Shown here in pieces: positions 9,282 through 18,301 of a stretch of 64,000 nt of DNA. Where the stretch lies: positions 124,001-188,000 of the forward strand of contig NZ_MRTH01000003.1 of assembly GCF_001956045.1 (NCBI RefSeq). The letters are read 5' to 3'. Position 1 is the first letter of the stretch, and every line of letters starts with the position of its first letter. The notes under the pieces are model-generated. The model ran no database searches and was not told the DNA's origin. It saw only the letters and a list, made by a program, of their open reading frames with translations. The DNA is from Paenibacillus sp. FSL H7-0331 (lineage in GTDB: Bacteria > Bacillota > Bacilli > Paenibacillales > NBRC-103111). Made by a program: the position numbers and the translations under genes.

Positions 9282-10682
9282 ATGGGAACGATTGGGCAGC
9301 TTTTGAAAATGGGAACCATTTCGGCATTTGCATTAGCTTTGGCAGCGGGATGCACCTCGGCAGGTACGCCGGCAGCAGGAACAACGACGACGGATGCCAA
9401 GCAAGCAGGCAGTGAGCAGGTCACGATCAAGTACATCGATTGGGGCGAAAAGGAAGAGCATGCGGCCAATGCCATTGGGATAGCGAATTTTGAAAAGGCG
9501 CACCCGAATATCAAAGTGGATTATCAAAGTATTCCCTATGATCAATACAACACGAAGCTGAGTGCCATGGCTGCATCCAAAACACTACCCGATTTGGCGA
9601 ATCTGCTGGAAGCACAAGCTTTAAAATGGGCTGAATCCGGCGTCCTTCTCGATCTATCGCCCTATTACAAGGACGGCTCAGTGAAGCCGAAGCTGGAAAG
9701 CAATAAATTTACGACACCTGACGGCAAGGTCGTAGGTTATAGTGTGGCGAACGAAGTCGTTCTGCTGCATTACAATAAGGATTTATTCGATGAAGCCAAG
9801 GTGCCTTACCCGCCAGCCGAAACGGAAAAAGCATGGACATGGGATCAAATGGTAGATGCCGCCAAAAAGCTGACGAAGGATAAAAACGGCAAACACCCGG
9901 GAGAGAGCGGATTTGACCCGAAAAACATTGTGCAATACGGGATACAAATGAGTACTGGCGCAGATTTTTTCTGGACCCCGTTTGCAATCAGCAATGGCGG
10001 CGGAGAGGTCAGCCAGGATGGCAAGCAGCTGCTGCTGGACAAACCGGAAACGATAGAAGCCATTCAAAAAGTCGCAGATTTGGCACTGGTCGAGTATGTC
10101 TCTCCAAATCCCGCGCAAGCTAAATCACTGCCCGGTGATGTAGGGACAAAGCTATTCACCAAGAAGGTAGCGATGGTCGAGTCCGGTCAGTGGGAGCTAT
10201 CCAATATTGGACCCCAGGTTAGTAAAGGCTTGAGGAACGGTATAGGTGTACTTCCGATCTTCAAGAAGCCGGCAACGACCAATACAGGAACACCGCTTGT
10301 TATTTTTAACTCATCCAAGCATGTCAAAGAAACCGTAGAGCTCTATAAATTTTTGATGGACCCAAACAATAACTTGGCTTTGATTGATAATGGAACCTGG
10401 ATGCCTGCCGAAACGCAGTGGTATACCGATCCTGAATTGATCAAAAGATGGACGCAAAACCCTGTACATCCTCCTGAGTACAAAACTGCTGTTATTGATT
10501 ATGCACTGAAAGCCACTTACCCGACCCCATGGTTTTTTCTTCCAACATATGGTAGAATTTCGGATGTGCTGAACCCTGGACTGGATCCGGTATGGTTAGG
10601 AACGAAGACAGCCAAGGAAGCTATTCTTAATGATATTATGCCTAAGGTCAAACCGATATTTGAGAGCGGCAAAGCGAATTAA
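9282..10682 (+). CDS. CUT1 extracellular sugar-binding lipoprotein
   Basis: Family 1 solute-binding protein of 466 residues, anchored to the outer face of the membrane. The lipobox LAAGC is near residue 24, after a short hydrophobic signal, and is followed by a Thr/Ala-rich linker. The mature part begins EQVTIKYIDWGEKEEHAANAIG, typical of sugar-binding proteins. GGAGGG lies before the ATG. It precedes two matching permeases and follows the GH127 and DUF5695-like genes, so the ligand is probably an arabinose-containing oligosaccharide; this is inferred from context only. Confidence 0.92.
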   Translation: MGTIGQLLKMGTISAFALALAAGCTSAGTPAAGTTTTDAKQAGSEQVTIKYIDWGEKEEHAANAIGIANFEKAHPNIKVDYQSIPYDQYNTKLSAMAASKTLPDLANLLEAQALKWAESGVLLDLSPYYKDGSVKPKLESNKFTTPDGKVVGYSVANEVVLLHYNKDLFDEAKVPYPPAETEKAWTWDQMVDAAKKLTKDKNGKHPGESGFDPKNIVQYGIQMSTGADFFWTPFAISNGGGEVSQDGKQLLLDKPETIEAIQKVADLALVEYVSPNPAQAKSLPGDVGTKLFTKKVAMVESGQWELSNIGPQVSKGLRNGIGVLPIFKKPATTNTGTPLVIFNSSKHVKETVELYKFLMDPNNNLALIDNGTWMPAETQWYTDPELIKRWTQNPVHPPEYKTAVIDYALKATYPTPWFFLPTYGRISDVLNPGLDPVWLGTKTAKEAILNDIMPKVKPIFESGKAN

Positions 10683-10712
10683 TTATACTTTGCTGCCACT
10701 GAATCGCAAGTG

Positions 10713-10744
10713 TGCTGAGACCTCTGTGCCTGCGAGTCTCAGCA
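10713..10744 (+). promoter_or_regulatory. Intercistronic stem-loop between binding protein and permease
   Basis: A perfect 9-bp inverted repeat, TGCTGAGAC at 10713-10721 and GTCTCAGCA at 10736-10744, with a 14-base loop and no T-run. Such hairpins after a binding-protein gene typically protect its mRNA end or reduce read-through, keeping the binding protein in excess over the permeases. Confidence 0.6.
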
Positions 10745-10792
10745 TGCTTCGGTTTGGAACATTCATTTCCAACAACTTTGAGGAGGATCTCC

Positions 10793-11752
10793 ATGTCTGT
10801 GTCAAAGCCAGCTGCAATCCAGACCGCGGCAAGCAAGACTTTTACTGCAAAGCCAGCCAGCTACAAAAGTTTTTACAGGCAGCGGGTATGGGTGGGCTAC
10901 ATTTGTATACTCCCTGCCATACTTGGGATTTTCCTGTTTACCATAGGTCCGATGCTGTACAGTTTATATTTGAGCTTTACGGATTGGAACATATTAACCG
11001 ATGCCAAGTGGATCGGGCTGGCCAATTATACGAACATCTTTACACAGGATTTGTTTTTCTATAACTCCCTGAAAGCTACAGCTATCTATTCCGTAGGCGC
11101 TGTCGCGGCTTCGATGATCTATGCGTTTATTATTGCGTTGTTTTTGAATCAGAATATTAAGGGTAGATCTTTGTTTCGGGCCATCTTCTTTATACCCTCG
11201 ATCATTCCTGTTCTGGCGAGCAGTATACTTTGGACGTGGCTGTATGATGTGGATTTTGGTGTGATCAATCATATTCTGGGCTGGTTTGGAATCGAGAAGC
11301 AGTTGTGGATAGGCAGCCCGCAAACCTCGGTAATGTCGTTGATTATTCTTGCAGTGTGGGGCTCAGGTAATGTGATTGTTATATTTCTCGCAGGCCTGCA
11401 GGATGTTCCCCAGCATCTGCATGAGGCAGTTGAAATAGACGGTGGGAATTGGTGGCACAAGCTAAGAGCAGTTACGATTCCACTGATGACGCCAATTATT
11501 TTTTATAATGTGATTCTGGGTTTGGTTAACTCCTTCACGACATTTACCCAAGCTTATACGATGACCAAGGGCGGGCCTGAGGATTCGACGCTGTTCTACG
11601 CATTTTTTATACACCGCGAAGCCTTTGAGCATCAGAGTATGGGGTATGCGTGTGCGCTGGCTTGGATTCTGTTTGTAATCATTTCACTACTAACCTATCT
11701 GCTGTTTAAATCATCTTCAGGCTGGGTTCATTACGAAGGAGGCAAATCCTGA
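10793..11752 (+). CDS. CUT1 sugar ABC transporter permease (MalF type)
   Basis: Membrane subunit of 319 residues with an N-terminal cytoplasmic tail, six helices and the EAA loop EAVEIDGGNWWHKLRAVTIP. The start at 10793 is chosen because GAGGAGGA sits about 6 bases upstream; the frame is open further back, through the intercistronic hairpin, but without a ribosome binding site. It shares one base with the next permease gene, which shows translational coupling. Confidence 0.93.
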   Translation: MSVSKPAAIQTAASKTFTAKPASYKSFYRQRVWVGYICILPAILGIFLFTIGPMLYSLYLSFTDWNILTDAKWIGLANYTNIFTQDLFFYNSLKATAIYSVGAVAASMIYAFIIALFLNQNIKGRSLFRAIFFIPSIIPVLASSILWTWLYDVDFGVINHILGWFGIEKQLWIGSPQTSVMSLIILAVWGSGNVIVIFLAGLQDVPQHLHEAVEIDGGNWWHKLRAVTIPLMTPIIFYNVILGLVNSFTTFTQAYTMTKGGPEDSTLFYAFFIHREAFEHQSMGYACALAWILFVIISLLTYLLFKSSSGWVHYEGGKS

Positions 11753-12582
11753 TGAACTCTCGAACATTAGGCGCTATTTGCACGTATGTATTTCTCATAT
11801 TGATGTCCGTTTTAGTGTTTTTGCCGATCTATTGGCTGCTTCGCAGTTCTCTTATGGATACCATGGAAATTTATGCATTTCCACCGATCTGGTTCCCGCA
11901 CGTTTTTAGATTTGAAAACTATACGGAGGCCATGACCCGAGTTCCGTTCCTGCTTTATTTTAAAAATACACTGATTATTATCATCCCCGTCCTGATAGGT
12001 GTGACCTTAACCAGCGGTTTAGCTGCCTTTGCCTTCGCGAGACTGGAATTCCCGTTAAAAAACCTTTGGTTTACCATTGTCATCATGACCATCCTGCTGC
12101 CAAGCATCGTAACGCTGATCCCCACTTACATCGGTTGGTCCCGAATAGGCCTCGTTAATACATTTTGGCCATTGATTATTCCTGCTTTTTTTGGTGGGGG
12201 AGCCTTTAATATATTTTTGCTCAGACAGTTTCTGCTTACGATCCCGAAGGAACTGGATGAATCGGCGGTTATTGACGGTGCTAATTATTTTGTTGTTTAT
12301 TTAAAAATCATTCTTCCATTGATCAAGCCTGCGATGGTGGTTGTGCTGCTGTTTACATTTGTTGGCGTCTGGAATGATTTCCTCGGTCAATTGGTTTACC
12401 TTGGTGATCAGCAAATGTTTACGGTCGCTCTCGGCCTGTTTCAATTCAGAGGCAATTTAACTACGGCATGGAGTCTGCTGATGGCTGCGGCCGCGGTACT
12501 GATAGCACCTGCTGTTGTGGTATTCCTGATCGGGCAAAGATACTTTATCGAAGGACTGACGATGACGGGAATCAAAGGATAA
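11752..12582 (+). CDS. CUT1 sugar ABC transporter permease (MalG type)
   Basis: Partner permease of 276 residues with six helices and the EAA loop ESAVIDGANYFVVYLKIILP. Its ATG overlaps the stop of the preceding permease by one base (TGATG), with GGAGG upstream. It ends the GH127 operon. No ATPase is encoded nearby, so a shared MsmX-like ATPase is inferred. Confidence 0.94.
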   Translation: MNSRTLGAICTYVFLILMSVLVFLPIYWLLRSSLMDTMEIYAFPPIWFPHVFRFENYTEAMTRVPFLLYFKNTLIIIIPVLIGVTLTSGLAAFAFARLEFPLKNLWFTIVIMTILLPSIVTLIPTYIGWSRIGLVNTFWPLIIPAFFGGGAFNIFLLRQFLLTIPKELDESAVIDGANYFVVYLKIILPLIKPAMVVVLLFTFVGVWNDFLGQLVYLGDQQMFTVALGLFQFRGNLTTAWSLLMAAAAVLIAPAVVVFLIGQRYFIEGLTMTGIKG

Positions 12583-12613
12583 GGTTATACCTTCACAATC
12601 GTATGCATGCCAT

Positions 12614-12660
12614 ATAATCCAGCTTTCCTGTTTAAGGGATTGCTGGATTATTGTTTAATT
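12614..12660. terminator. Terminator between the sugar operon and the convergent sensor kinase
   Basis: A 10-bp perfect stem, ATAATCCAGC at 12614-12623 with GCTGGATTAT at 12642-12651, followed by TGTTTAATTT. It can serve both converging transcripts. Confidence 0.75.
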
Positions 12661-12695
12661 TACAGCTGCAAGCAATCACAAACCGATGACTGCTG

Positions 12696-14546
12696 TTAAT
12701 CATTGTGGGGATCCGAGCTTCCTTCTGTCAGCTCTGCTGCTTCATCACCGGAAGGTCGGGTTATTTTAATAACAATGTCCACACGTGTCCAGCGTCCCCA
12801 CTCGGAAGTAATCACCATACCGCTGGATGGTTCATTTTGTGAATATAATCGGATACGCTCATGAACATTGTAAAGTCCGAAGCTCTGGATGGTGGCTGGT
12901 TCCGCAGATGGTTCAAGCAGCGTTTCAAGATGCTCTGGCGGGATGCCTACACCATCATCCAGCACCGTAATTGCCAGCAGCGAATTTTTTATGGAGGCCG
13001 TAATTGTGATCGTACCATGCTTGGGACGCTTCTGATTGATACCATGGAGAACGGCATTTTCAACCAATGGTTGAATAATCATTTTGGGTAGGTCGCAATA
13101 ACGTGCAGCGTCTTCAATAAGGTAGACCATCTGGATTCCATCATCATTGCGTTTGTTTTGAATATGCATGTACGACCGTATCAGCTGCAGCTCTTCTTCA
13201 AGCGTTACGATATAACGGCCCTTGCTGAGGCTTTGCCTGAAATAAGCAGATAAGGATTCGATCATATCACTGATATCATCAGCTTTCCTTCTGACAGCCA
13301 TCCAGTGAATACTATCGAGCGTATTATAAAGAAAATGCGGGTTGATTTGGGATTGCAGCACTTTGAGCTGCGAGTCCCGCTCCAATAGCTTGGCCTGATA
13401 CGATTCAGCGGTGAGGTCATGAACGGTTTGCACCATACGAGCTACACCCTGCTCGAGCTTTCTGAGGTCGCCGCTATTCTGAGAATCCAGCCGGTCGATG
13501 CCTTCCGTCTTCAGAACCAGGATCAGCTCCCGGAGCCTGCGGTTTAACCTTTCAGCTGCATAGGCAAAGGCGAGTACCAGAATAAATATGAAAACGATAG
13601 AGAAAGCTGCGAGAATAATGACAGCCGAAATTTTGGTCAAGGCAATACTTTCTCCGGAAACCTCAACCGATGGGAGCTTGGCTACGATAGTCCAATCGGA
13701 GAGAGGAATATGACGATACAATATCGTGAGGTCCGAAGAATCGCCAGTTTGGAAATAACCGGCCCCCTGCTCCCATATGGTGTTCATTTGCTCTGCTGAC
13801 AGCTCGGAATGACTCCCGATTCTGGATTCGTCAAGGAAGGAAACAATAGTTCCCTCCTTATCGATGATAAATACTTCCTGTGAGGGAGCAAGCTCAATGC
13901 GATCAAGAATTTGTCTTAATAATTGCTCCTTCACATCAACGACCAATGCACCAATTATCCGGTCGTAATTCTTCGGATCATGTAAGATGCGCGCTGCAGA
14001 AGCGACATGAACGGGTTCGCTTCCAATATAGGACTGCAGATGGGTGCTTCCCCAATAAATCGCGCCATTCCTCGAACGAGCCTTATCCAGCCAGCTAGAG
14101 TCCTGAATATCCTTAAGCGAAAAGAAATGTATGTCTTCATTCGCATAGATCAGCTCAGGCTTGACGAATATCCGGATCTGCCGAATATCGCGGTTTCTTT
14201 CACCGCTGCCCACCAGCTTTTCCAATACTTGAAAGTCATCGTATTGCAGGTAGGACGGCTTGTCGAGACTGGACAAAAAGCCAAACACATCCGGATTGGC
14301 TATGAATCCATCAGAGATGTTTTCGATGAGATCAAGTCGTCCTGAAATGTTATATTCAGCTTGCTTGAGTGTCTGGAGCATGGAGGTGCTCATGTCACGT
14401 TCGAGAATGGCAGATGTTTTACGGTAGTAGCCATACATAAGCAAGCAGCTGGGCAGCAGGATGAGAACCAAATAAATCAGCAGGGATTTCTTGATAATGC
14501 TGGATTTGGAAATGCCGGACAGAAGGAAGGCCAGACGGGTTCTCAT
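12696..14546 (-). CDS. YesM-type sensor histidine kinase
   Basis: Membrane-bound sensor of 616 residues. It has a membrane helix at about 20-41, an extracellular Cache-like sensor (about 42-305), a second helix at about 306-330, then HAMP-like and coiled-coil regions. The kinase domain begins with the His_kinase motif QINPHFLYNTLDSIHW, with H404 as the phospho-acceptor, and the ATPase part has LVENAVLHG and DDGVGIP. This is the LytS/YesM class typical of Bacillota sugar sensing. Its ATG overlaps the regulator's stop codon by four bases (ATGA). The pair is divergent from an LplABC-type transporter, whose expression it probably controls in response to an external glycan or a binding-protein signal. 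Confidence 0.92.
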   Translation of the reverse strand: MRTRLAFLLSGISKSSIIKKSLLIYLVLILLPSCLLMYGYYRKTSAILERDMSTSMLQTLKQAEYNISGRLDLIENISDGFIANPDVFGFLSSLDKPSYLQYDDFQVLEKLVGSGERNRDIRQIRIFVKPELIYANEDIHFFSLKDIQDSSWLDKARSRNGAIYWGSTHLQSYIGSEPVHVASAARILHDPKNYDRIIGALVVDVKEQLLRQILDRIELAPSQEVFIIDKEGTIVSFLDESRIGSHSELSAEQMNTIWEQGAGYFQTGDSSDLTILYRHIPLSDWTIVAKLPSVEVSGESIALTKISAVIILAAFSIVFIFILVLAFAYAAERLNRRLRELILVLKTEGIDRLDSQNSGDLRKLEQGVARMVQTVHDLTAESYQAKLLERDSQLKVLQSQINPHFLYNTLDSIHWMAVRRKADDISDMIESLSAYFRQSLSKGRYIVTLEEELQLIRSYMHIQNKRNDDGIQMVYLIEDAARYCDLPKMIIQPLVENAVLHGINQKRPKHGTITITASIKNSLLAITVLDDGVGIPPEHLETLLEPSAEPATIQSFGLYNVHERIRLYSQNEPSSGMVITSEWGRWTRVDIVIKITRPSGDEAAELTEGSSDPHND

Positions 14547-16153
14547 AAGGGTATCTCCCGGAATTCACTGGGAGTGAGGCCTGTATGCTTCTTGAAAAGC
14601 TTACTGAAATAGCTGGGGTCCTTATAGCCGACCGCATAACAAATATCGTAGGTCTTATGCTGAGGATCGGCCAGCATTCGCTTGGCCTCCCGCAAACGCA
14701 CTTCAATAACGTAATCGTTGATCGTCATACCCGTTTCCTGCTTGAACAACAAGCAGATGTACGTCGTTGTCAGATAAACCGTAGCGGCGATTTCAGCTAT
14801 GGTCAGATCCTTGGCGTAATGCTCCTCAATATAGCCTTTAATCAATGTGACCACATTACGTGTCTTATGCTCCCGCTTGTCGGCAATCGCATCATAGGTC
14901 AAGCGGACATGCTCCAGCAGCGCAGACATAAGCTCGGAAACGGTTTCAAATCCGGCCAGCTTGTTCATCAGACGCTGTTCACTCTCCTGGATTGCGGTGA
15001 CGGAAGCTTCCAGCTCAAGCAGCAGCTCGGAGCATGCAATAATCATATACATACTAATAATGCGTCCGTACTGAACCGGTGCGGTTCCTTTGCCTTTTCC
15101 AAAGACCTCATTCAGGAAGCTTGTAACGGTTATCCAGTTGGGTGCTTTGAGTACGGTTATGCAGGAGCGTACATCCAACTGCAGGGTATGATGGTGTGGT
15201 CCGGGGACGCTGGCCAGACTGTCCATTGTAATGATTTGATTTTTCCCGAGGAACCATCGATGCTCTGCTGCATCTGCGGCAATTCGATAGGATTCGGGGA
15301 GTGAGCTCCAATCCCGGACCGTGCAGCCGACGCCAATCGTTACATTCCGCTTGAGCAGGCGATTGATTTGGTTTCTGCATTCCTGAAGGGTCGTAAATAG
15401 CTGCTCTTCATCGTCATCGGTATGGAAGTGAACAATTCCGGCATATTCACCAGGCTTGGTCTCAAAGGTATGACCGCAGTAGTCCTGCTTCACAATATCC
15501 TCGCTAATATTCAGCAGTGCAAACGAAAGCAGTTGCTTTTCCCGCTCTGACATCTCGCTCAGAGCGGTTGAATAATCATCGATACGGATGACAAAAACAC
15601 CCAATCGCGCCGCTTTTACAGGTAGATCAATATTAAGCAACTGAAATTTCTCCTGAAGGGTTTCGGTTGAGTGAGTTCCATCCACCACCAGTGTAGTTAA
15701 ATATCTTTCGCGCAATAAAGGAATGCTTTGATTGAGCTTGATCTGTTGAGCCAGCCAGCTCTGCCTGGTCTGATCCTCTTCCTGCAGAAGACGGACCACA
15801 CGCGTAAGCACCTCATGAAGCTCCTGAAGCCGAATAGGCTTCAGTATATAATCTACGGCTTCCAATTTAATGGCCGATTTTAAGTAATCGACATCCCCAA
15901 AGCCGCTGATCATGACAACCTTGACGGCTGGATGCATGTCCCTCAGCTTCTGCGCCAAAGCAATTCCGTCCATATGGGGCATTCTGACATCCGTCAGCAC
16001 GATATGGATGGAGCTTGACGCTACCAAGGAAAGCGCGATTTCTCCATCCTCCGCCTCGCCGGCAAGCTCCAGACCGAGTGGTGCCCAATCCACACAATCC
16101 CGCAGACCGGAACGCACAGATGCTTCATCATCCACAATGAGTACACGATACAT
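14543..16153 (-). CDS. YesN-type response regulator with AraC DNA-binding domain
   Basis: Cytoplasmic response regulator of 536 residues. The receiver domain is N-terminal (D8/D9 acidic pocket, D55 as phospho-acceptor in LTDVRMPHMDG). A long middle region of about 300 residues follows, and the C-terminal ~100 residues form an AraC double HTH (YDICYAVGYKDPSYFSKLFKKHTGL). The start at 16153 is chosen because AAGGAGG precedes that ATG; the open frame upstream has no support. It is translated just before and coupled to the YesM kinase, and faces the transporter operon across about 190 bases. Confidence 0.93.
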   Translation of the reverse strand: MYRVLIVDDEASVRSGLRDCVDWAPLGLELAGEAEDGEIALSLVASSSIHIVLTDVRMPHMDGIALAQKLRDMHPAVKVVMISGFGDVDYLKSAIKLEAVDYILKPIRLQELHEVLTRVVRLLQEEDQTRQSWLAQQIKLNQSIPLLRERYLTTLVVDGTHSTETLQEKFQLLNIDLPVKAARLGVFVIRIDDYSTALSEMSEREKQLLSFALLNISEDIVKQDYCGHTFETKPGEYAGIVHFHTDDDEEQLFTTLQECRNQINRLLKRNVTIGVGCTVRDWSSLPESYRIAADAAEHRWFLGKNQIITMDSLASVPGPHHHTLQLDVRSCITVLKAPNWITVTSFLNEVFGKGKGTAPVQYGRIISMYMIIACSELLLELEASVTAIQESEQRLMNKLAGFETVSELMSALLEHVRLTYDAIADKREHKTRNVVTLIKGYIEEHYAKDLTIAEIAATVYLTTTYICLLFKQETGMTINDYVIEVRLREAKRMLADPQHKTYDICYAVGYKDPSYFSKLFKKHTGLTPSEFREIPL

Positions 16154-16339
16154 ACCAAATTCCTCCTTGGATCCAACTTCACGAATGTGTATAAAGCAAC
16201 ACCAGAAATCGTAATCCGCTCCTCTGTATTCAATAACAGGATCCCTATACAATACATACAGAAGCTTCTTCTACCCAAATCTATTGTAAGAGTAAAGAGA
16301 ATGCGGTGTAAACCCTTTTTCGGAAAGGAATGATGTTGG

Positions 16340-17329
16340 ATGAGTAAAACGACCGCGTTACCCGGAAAGCCTTCAGTCGGGGAGAAGACTCGCAAGACAG
16401 GAGCAAGCCAATCAGGCTTCTGGGGCTATGCTCGAAAAAATATCGATTTATATCTCATGTCCATTCCCGGCATATTGTTCCTGGTGGTATACAAGTTTAT
16501 TCCGCTATATGGACTTACGCTGGCCTTCAAGGATTTTAATCTATTTATCGGAGACAACATTGTGGATTCTGTGATGAAAAGTCCCTGGGTGGGTTTAAAG
16601 CACTTTGAGCGGATTTTTCATGAGCCGGTTTTCCTGCAAGTCATTGCCAACACGCTGATGATCAGCTTGTACAAGCTGCTGTTCTTGTTCCCGGTTCCGA
16701 TCCTTATTGCCCTGCTGCTCAATGAGCTGCGTCTGCAGTGGATGAAGCGTTGGATACAGACGATCGTGTATATGCCGCATTTCCTGTCATGGGTCATTAT
16801 TTTCGGATTATTTTATTCGATGATGGGCTCGTATGGGATGGTAAATCAGCTCTTGGGGGCACTTGGCTTTGAGAGTATTAGCTTCTTCTCGGATGCCAGT
16901 TGGTTTCGAACGCTGCTCGTCTTTACGGATGGCTGGAAGGACACAGGCTGGAACACGATTCTGTTTCTTGCAGCGATGACGTCGATTGATCCGCAGCTGT
17001 ATGAAGCGGCCATCGTGGATGGAGCCGGACGATTCAAAAGAATGTGGCATATTACTGTGCCCAGTATCGGACCGGTCATCTTGTTGGTGTTTGTACTTCG
17101 ATTGGGGCAAGTGCTCAATGCCGGTTTCGAGCAGGTGCTTGTGATGTACAATCCCGCCGTATACGATGTTGCGGATATTATCCAGACGTACGTGTATCGA
17201 ATTGGACTTGGAAAGCTCGATTTCAGCATGTCTACGGCGCTTGGACTGTTTGAGTCGGTGGTTGCCTTCATTCTGATTATGTCCAGCAATGCGATCAGTC
17301 GTCGTTATCTGGGAAGAAGTATATGGTAG
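16340..17329 (+). CDS. LplB/YteP-type ABC transporter permease
   Basis: Sugar ABC permease of 329 residues. After about 30 polar residues comes the characteristic start of this subgroup (NIDLYLMSIPGILFLVVYKFIPLYGL), then six helices and the EAA loop EAAIVDGAGRFKRMWHITVP. LplB/YteP permeases import complex-glycan fragments such as rhamnogalacturonan oligosaccharides and are typically controlled by adjacent YesM/YesN pairs, as here. First gene of the operon; the ribosome binding site (AAAGGA) is moderate. Confidence 0.93.
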   Translation: MSKTTALPGKPSVGEKTRKTGASQSGFWGYARKNIDLYLMSIPGILFLVVYKFIPLYGLTLAFKDFNLFIGDNIVDSVMKSPWVGLKHFERIFHEPVFLQVIANTLMISLYKLLFLFPVPILIALLLNELRLQWMKRWIQTIVYMPHFLSWVIIFGLFYSMMGSYGMVNQLLGALGFESISFFSDASWFRTLLVFTDGWKDTGWNTILFLAAMTSIDPQLYEAAIVDGAGRFKRMWHITVPSIGPVILLVFVLRLGQVLNAGFEQVLVMYNPAVYDVADIIQTYVYRIGLGKLDFSMSTALGLFESVVAFILIMSSNAISRRYLGRSIW

Positions 17330-17342
17330 GAGGGGTTAAAGC

Positions 17343-18215
17343 ATGAAGAGTAGAAGCATGGGAAGTCGCTGGTTCGATGCACTGAATGTTGCTTTTCTTG
17401 CCATGGTCGGAATCGTATGTATACTGCCTTTCCTCCATGTGCTTGCCAAGTCGTTAAGTGATCAAGCCTCAGTGATGGCCAATAAGGTTTCCTTTTATCC
17501 GATTGGCATGAACCTGAGTGCATTTGAATTTGTCATTACCAAATCGCGTTACATGGAAGCTTTGGAGGTGACGCTGTTCGTCACCATCGTAGGTACGATT
17601 CTGAGCATGGCCATTACGATCATGGCCGCCTATCCGCTGTCCAAGCCGGAGTTTCGGGGACGTAAGCTTATTGTACTCCTGTATGTGTTCAGTATGCTGT
17701 TCTATGGTGGGATTATTCCGGGTTATATCCTTATGAAGGGTCTGGGTCTGTTGGATACGGTTTGGGCGATGATTATTCCATTGCTGGTCGTCCCATTCAA
17801 TCTGTTTGTTTGCAAAACCTTCTTTGAAGGCCTGCCGGAAAGTATAGAGGAATCGGCCAAGATGGATGGCGCCTCCAATCTTCGGATACTGGTTTCGATC
17901 CTTCTGCCTATTTCCCTGCCTGTTGTGGCAACACTGGGTATCTTTTATGCGGTGGGCTACTGGAACAATTATTTTCACCCTTTGATTTATATTAATGCTG
18001 TGGATTTAAAGCCGCTTCAAATCTATTTATATGATACGATTTCCAACACGGAGGATGTGTTGACCCAGCAGCCTGAGGATGTCCGGTTACGTTTGTCTTC
18101 TGAAGGACTCAGGGCGGCTACCGTGATTGCGACGATTCTTCCTATATTGCTGGTGTATCCGTTTCTGCAAAAATATTTTGTGCATGGTTTAACGGTTGGT
18201 TCAGTCAAGGGGTAA
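17343..18215 (+). CDS. LplC/YtcP-type ABC transporter permease
   Basis: Partner permease of 290 residues with the subgroup's N-terminal pattern (DALNVAFLAMVGIVCILPFLHVLAKSLS), six helices, the EAA loop ESAKMDGASNLRILVSILLP and the common C-terminus FVHGLTVGSVKG. GGAGGGG precedes the ATG, 13 bases after the previous stop. It forms one importer with the LplB-type permease and the following lipoprotein. Confidence 0.94.
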   Translation: MKSRSMGSRWFDALNVAFLAMVGIVCILPFLHVLAKSLSDQASVMANKVSFYPIGMNLSAFEFVITKSRYMEALEVTLFVTIVGTILSMAITIMAAYPLSKPEFRGRKLIVLLYVFSMLFYGGIIPGYILMKGLGLLDTVWAMIIPLLVVPFNLFVCKTFFEGLPESIEESAKMDGASNLRILVSILLPISLPVVATLGIFYAVGYWNNYFHPLIYINAVDLKPLQIYLYDTISNTEDVLTQQPEDVRLRLSSEGLRAATVIATILPILLVYPFLQKYFVHGLTVGSVKG

Positions 18216-18301
18216 CAAATCCAGCTTCAGTAATTATAGATGATAATTTTTGAGGCAATGCCTTAAAATAGATTACAAGATGATAAGGGAGGCTACACGG
18301 C

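Noticed and set aside
14585..15304. 239-residue plus-strand open frame
   Set aside because: Antisense shadow of the YesN-type regulator gene, whose domains and coupling to YesM are clear.
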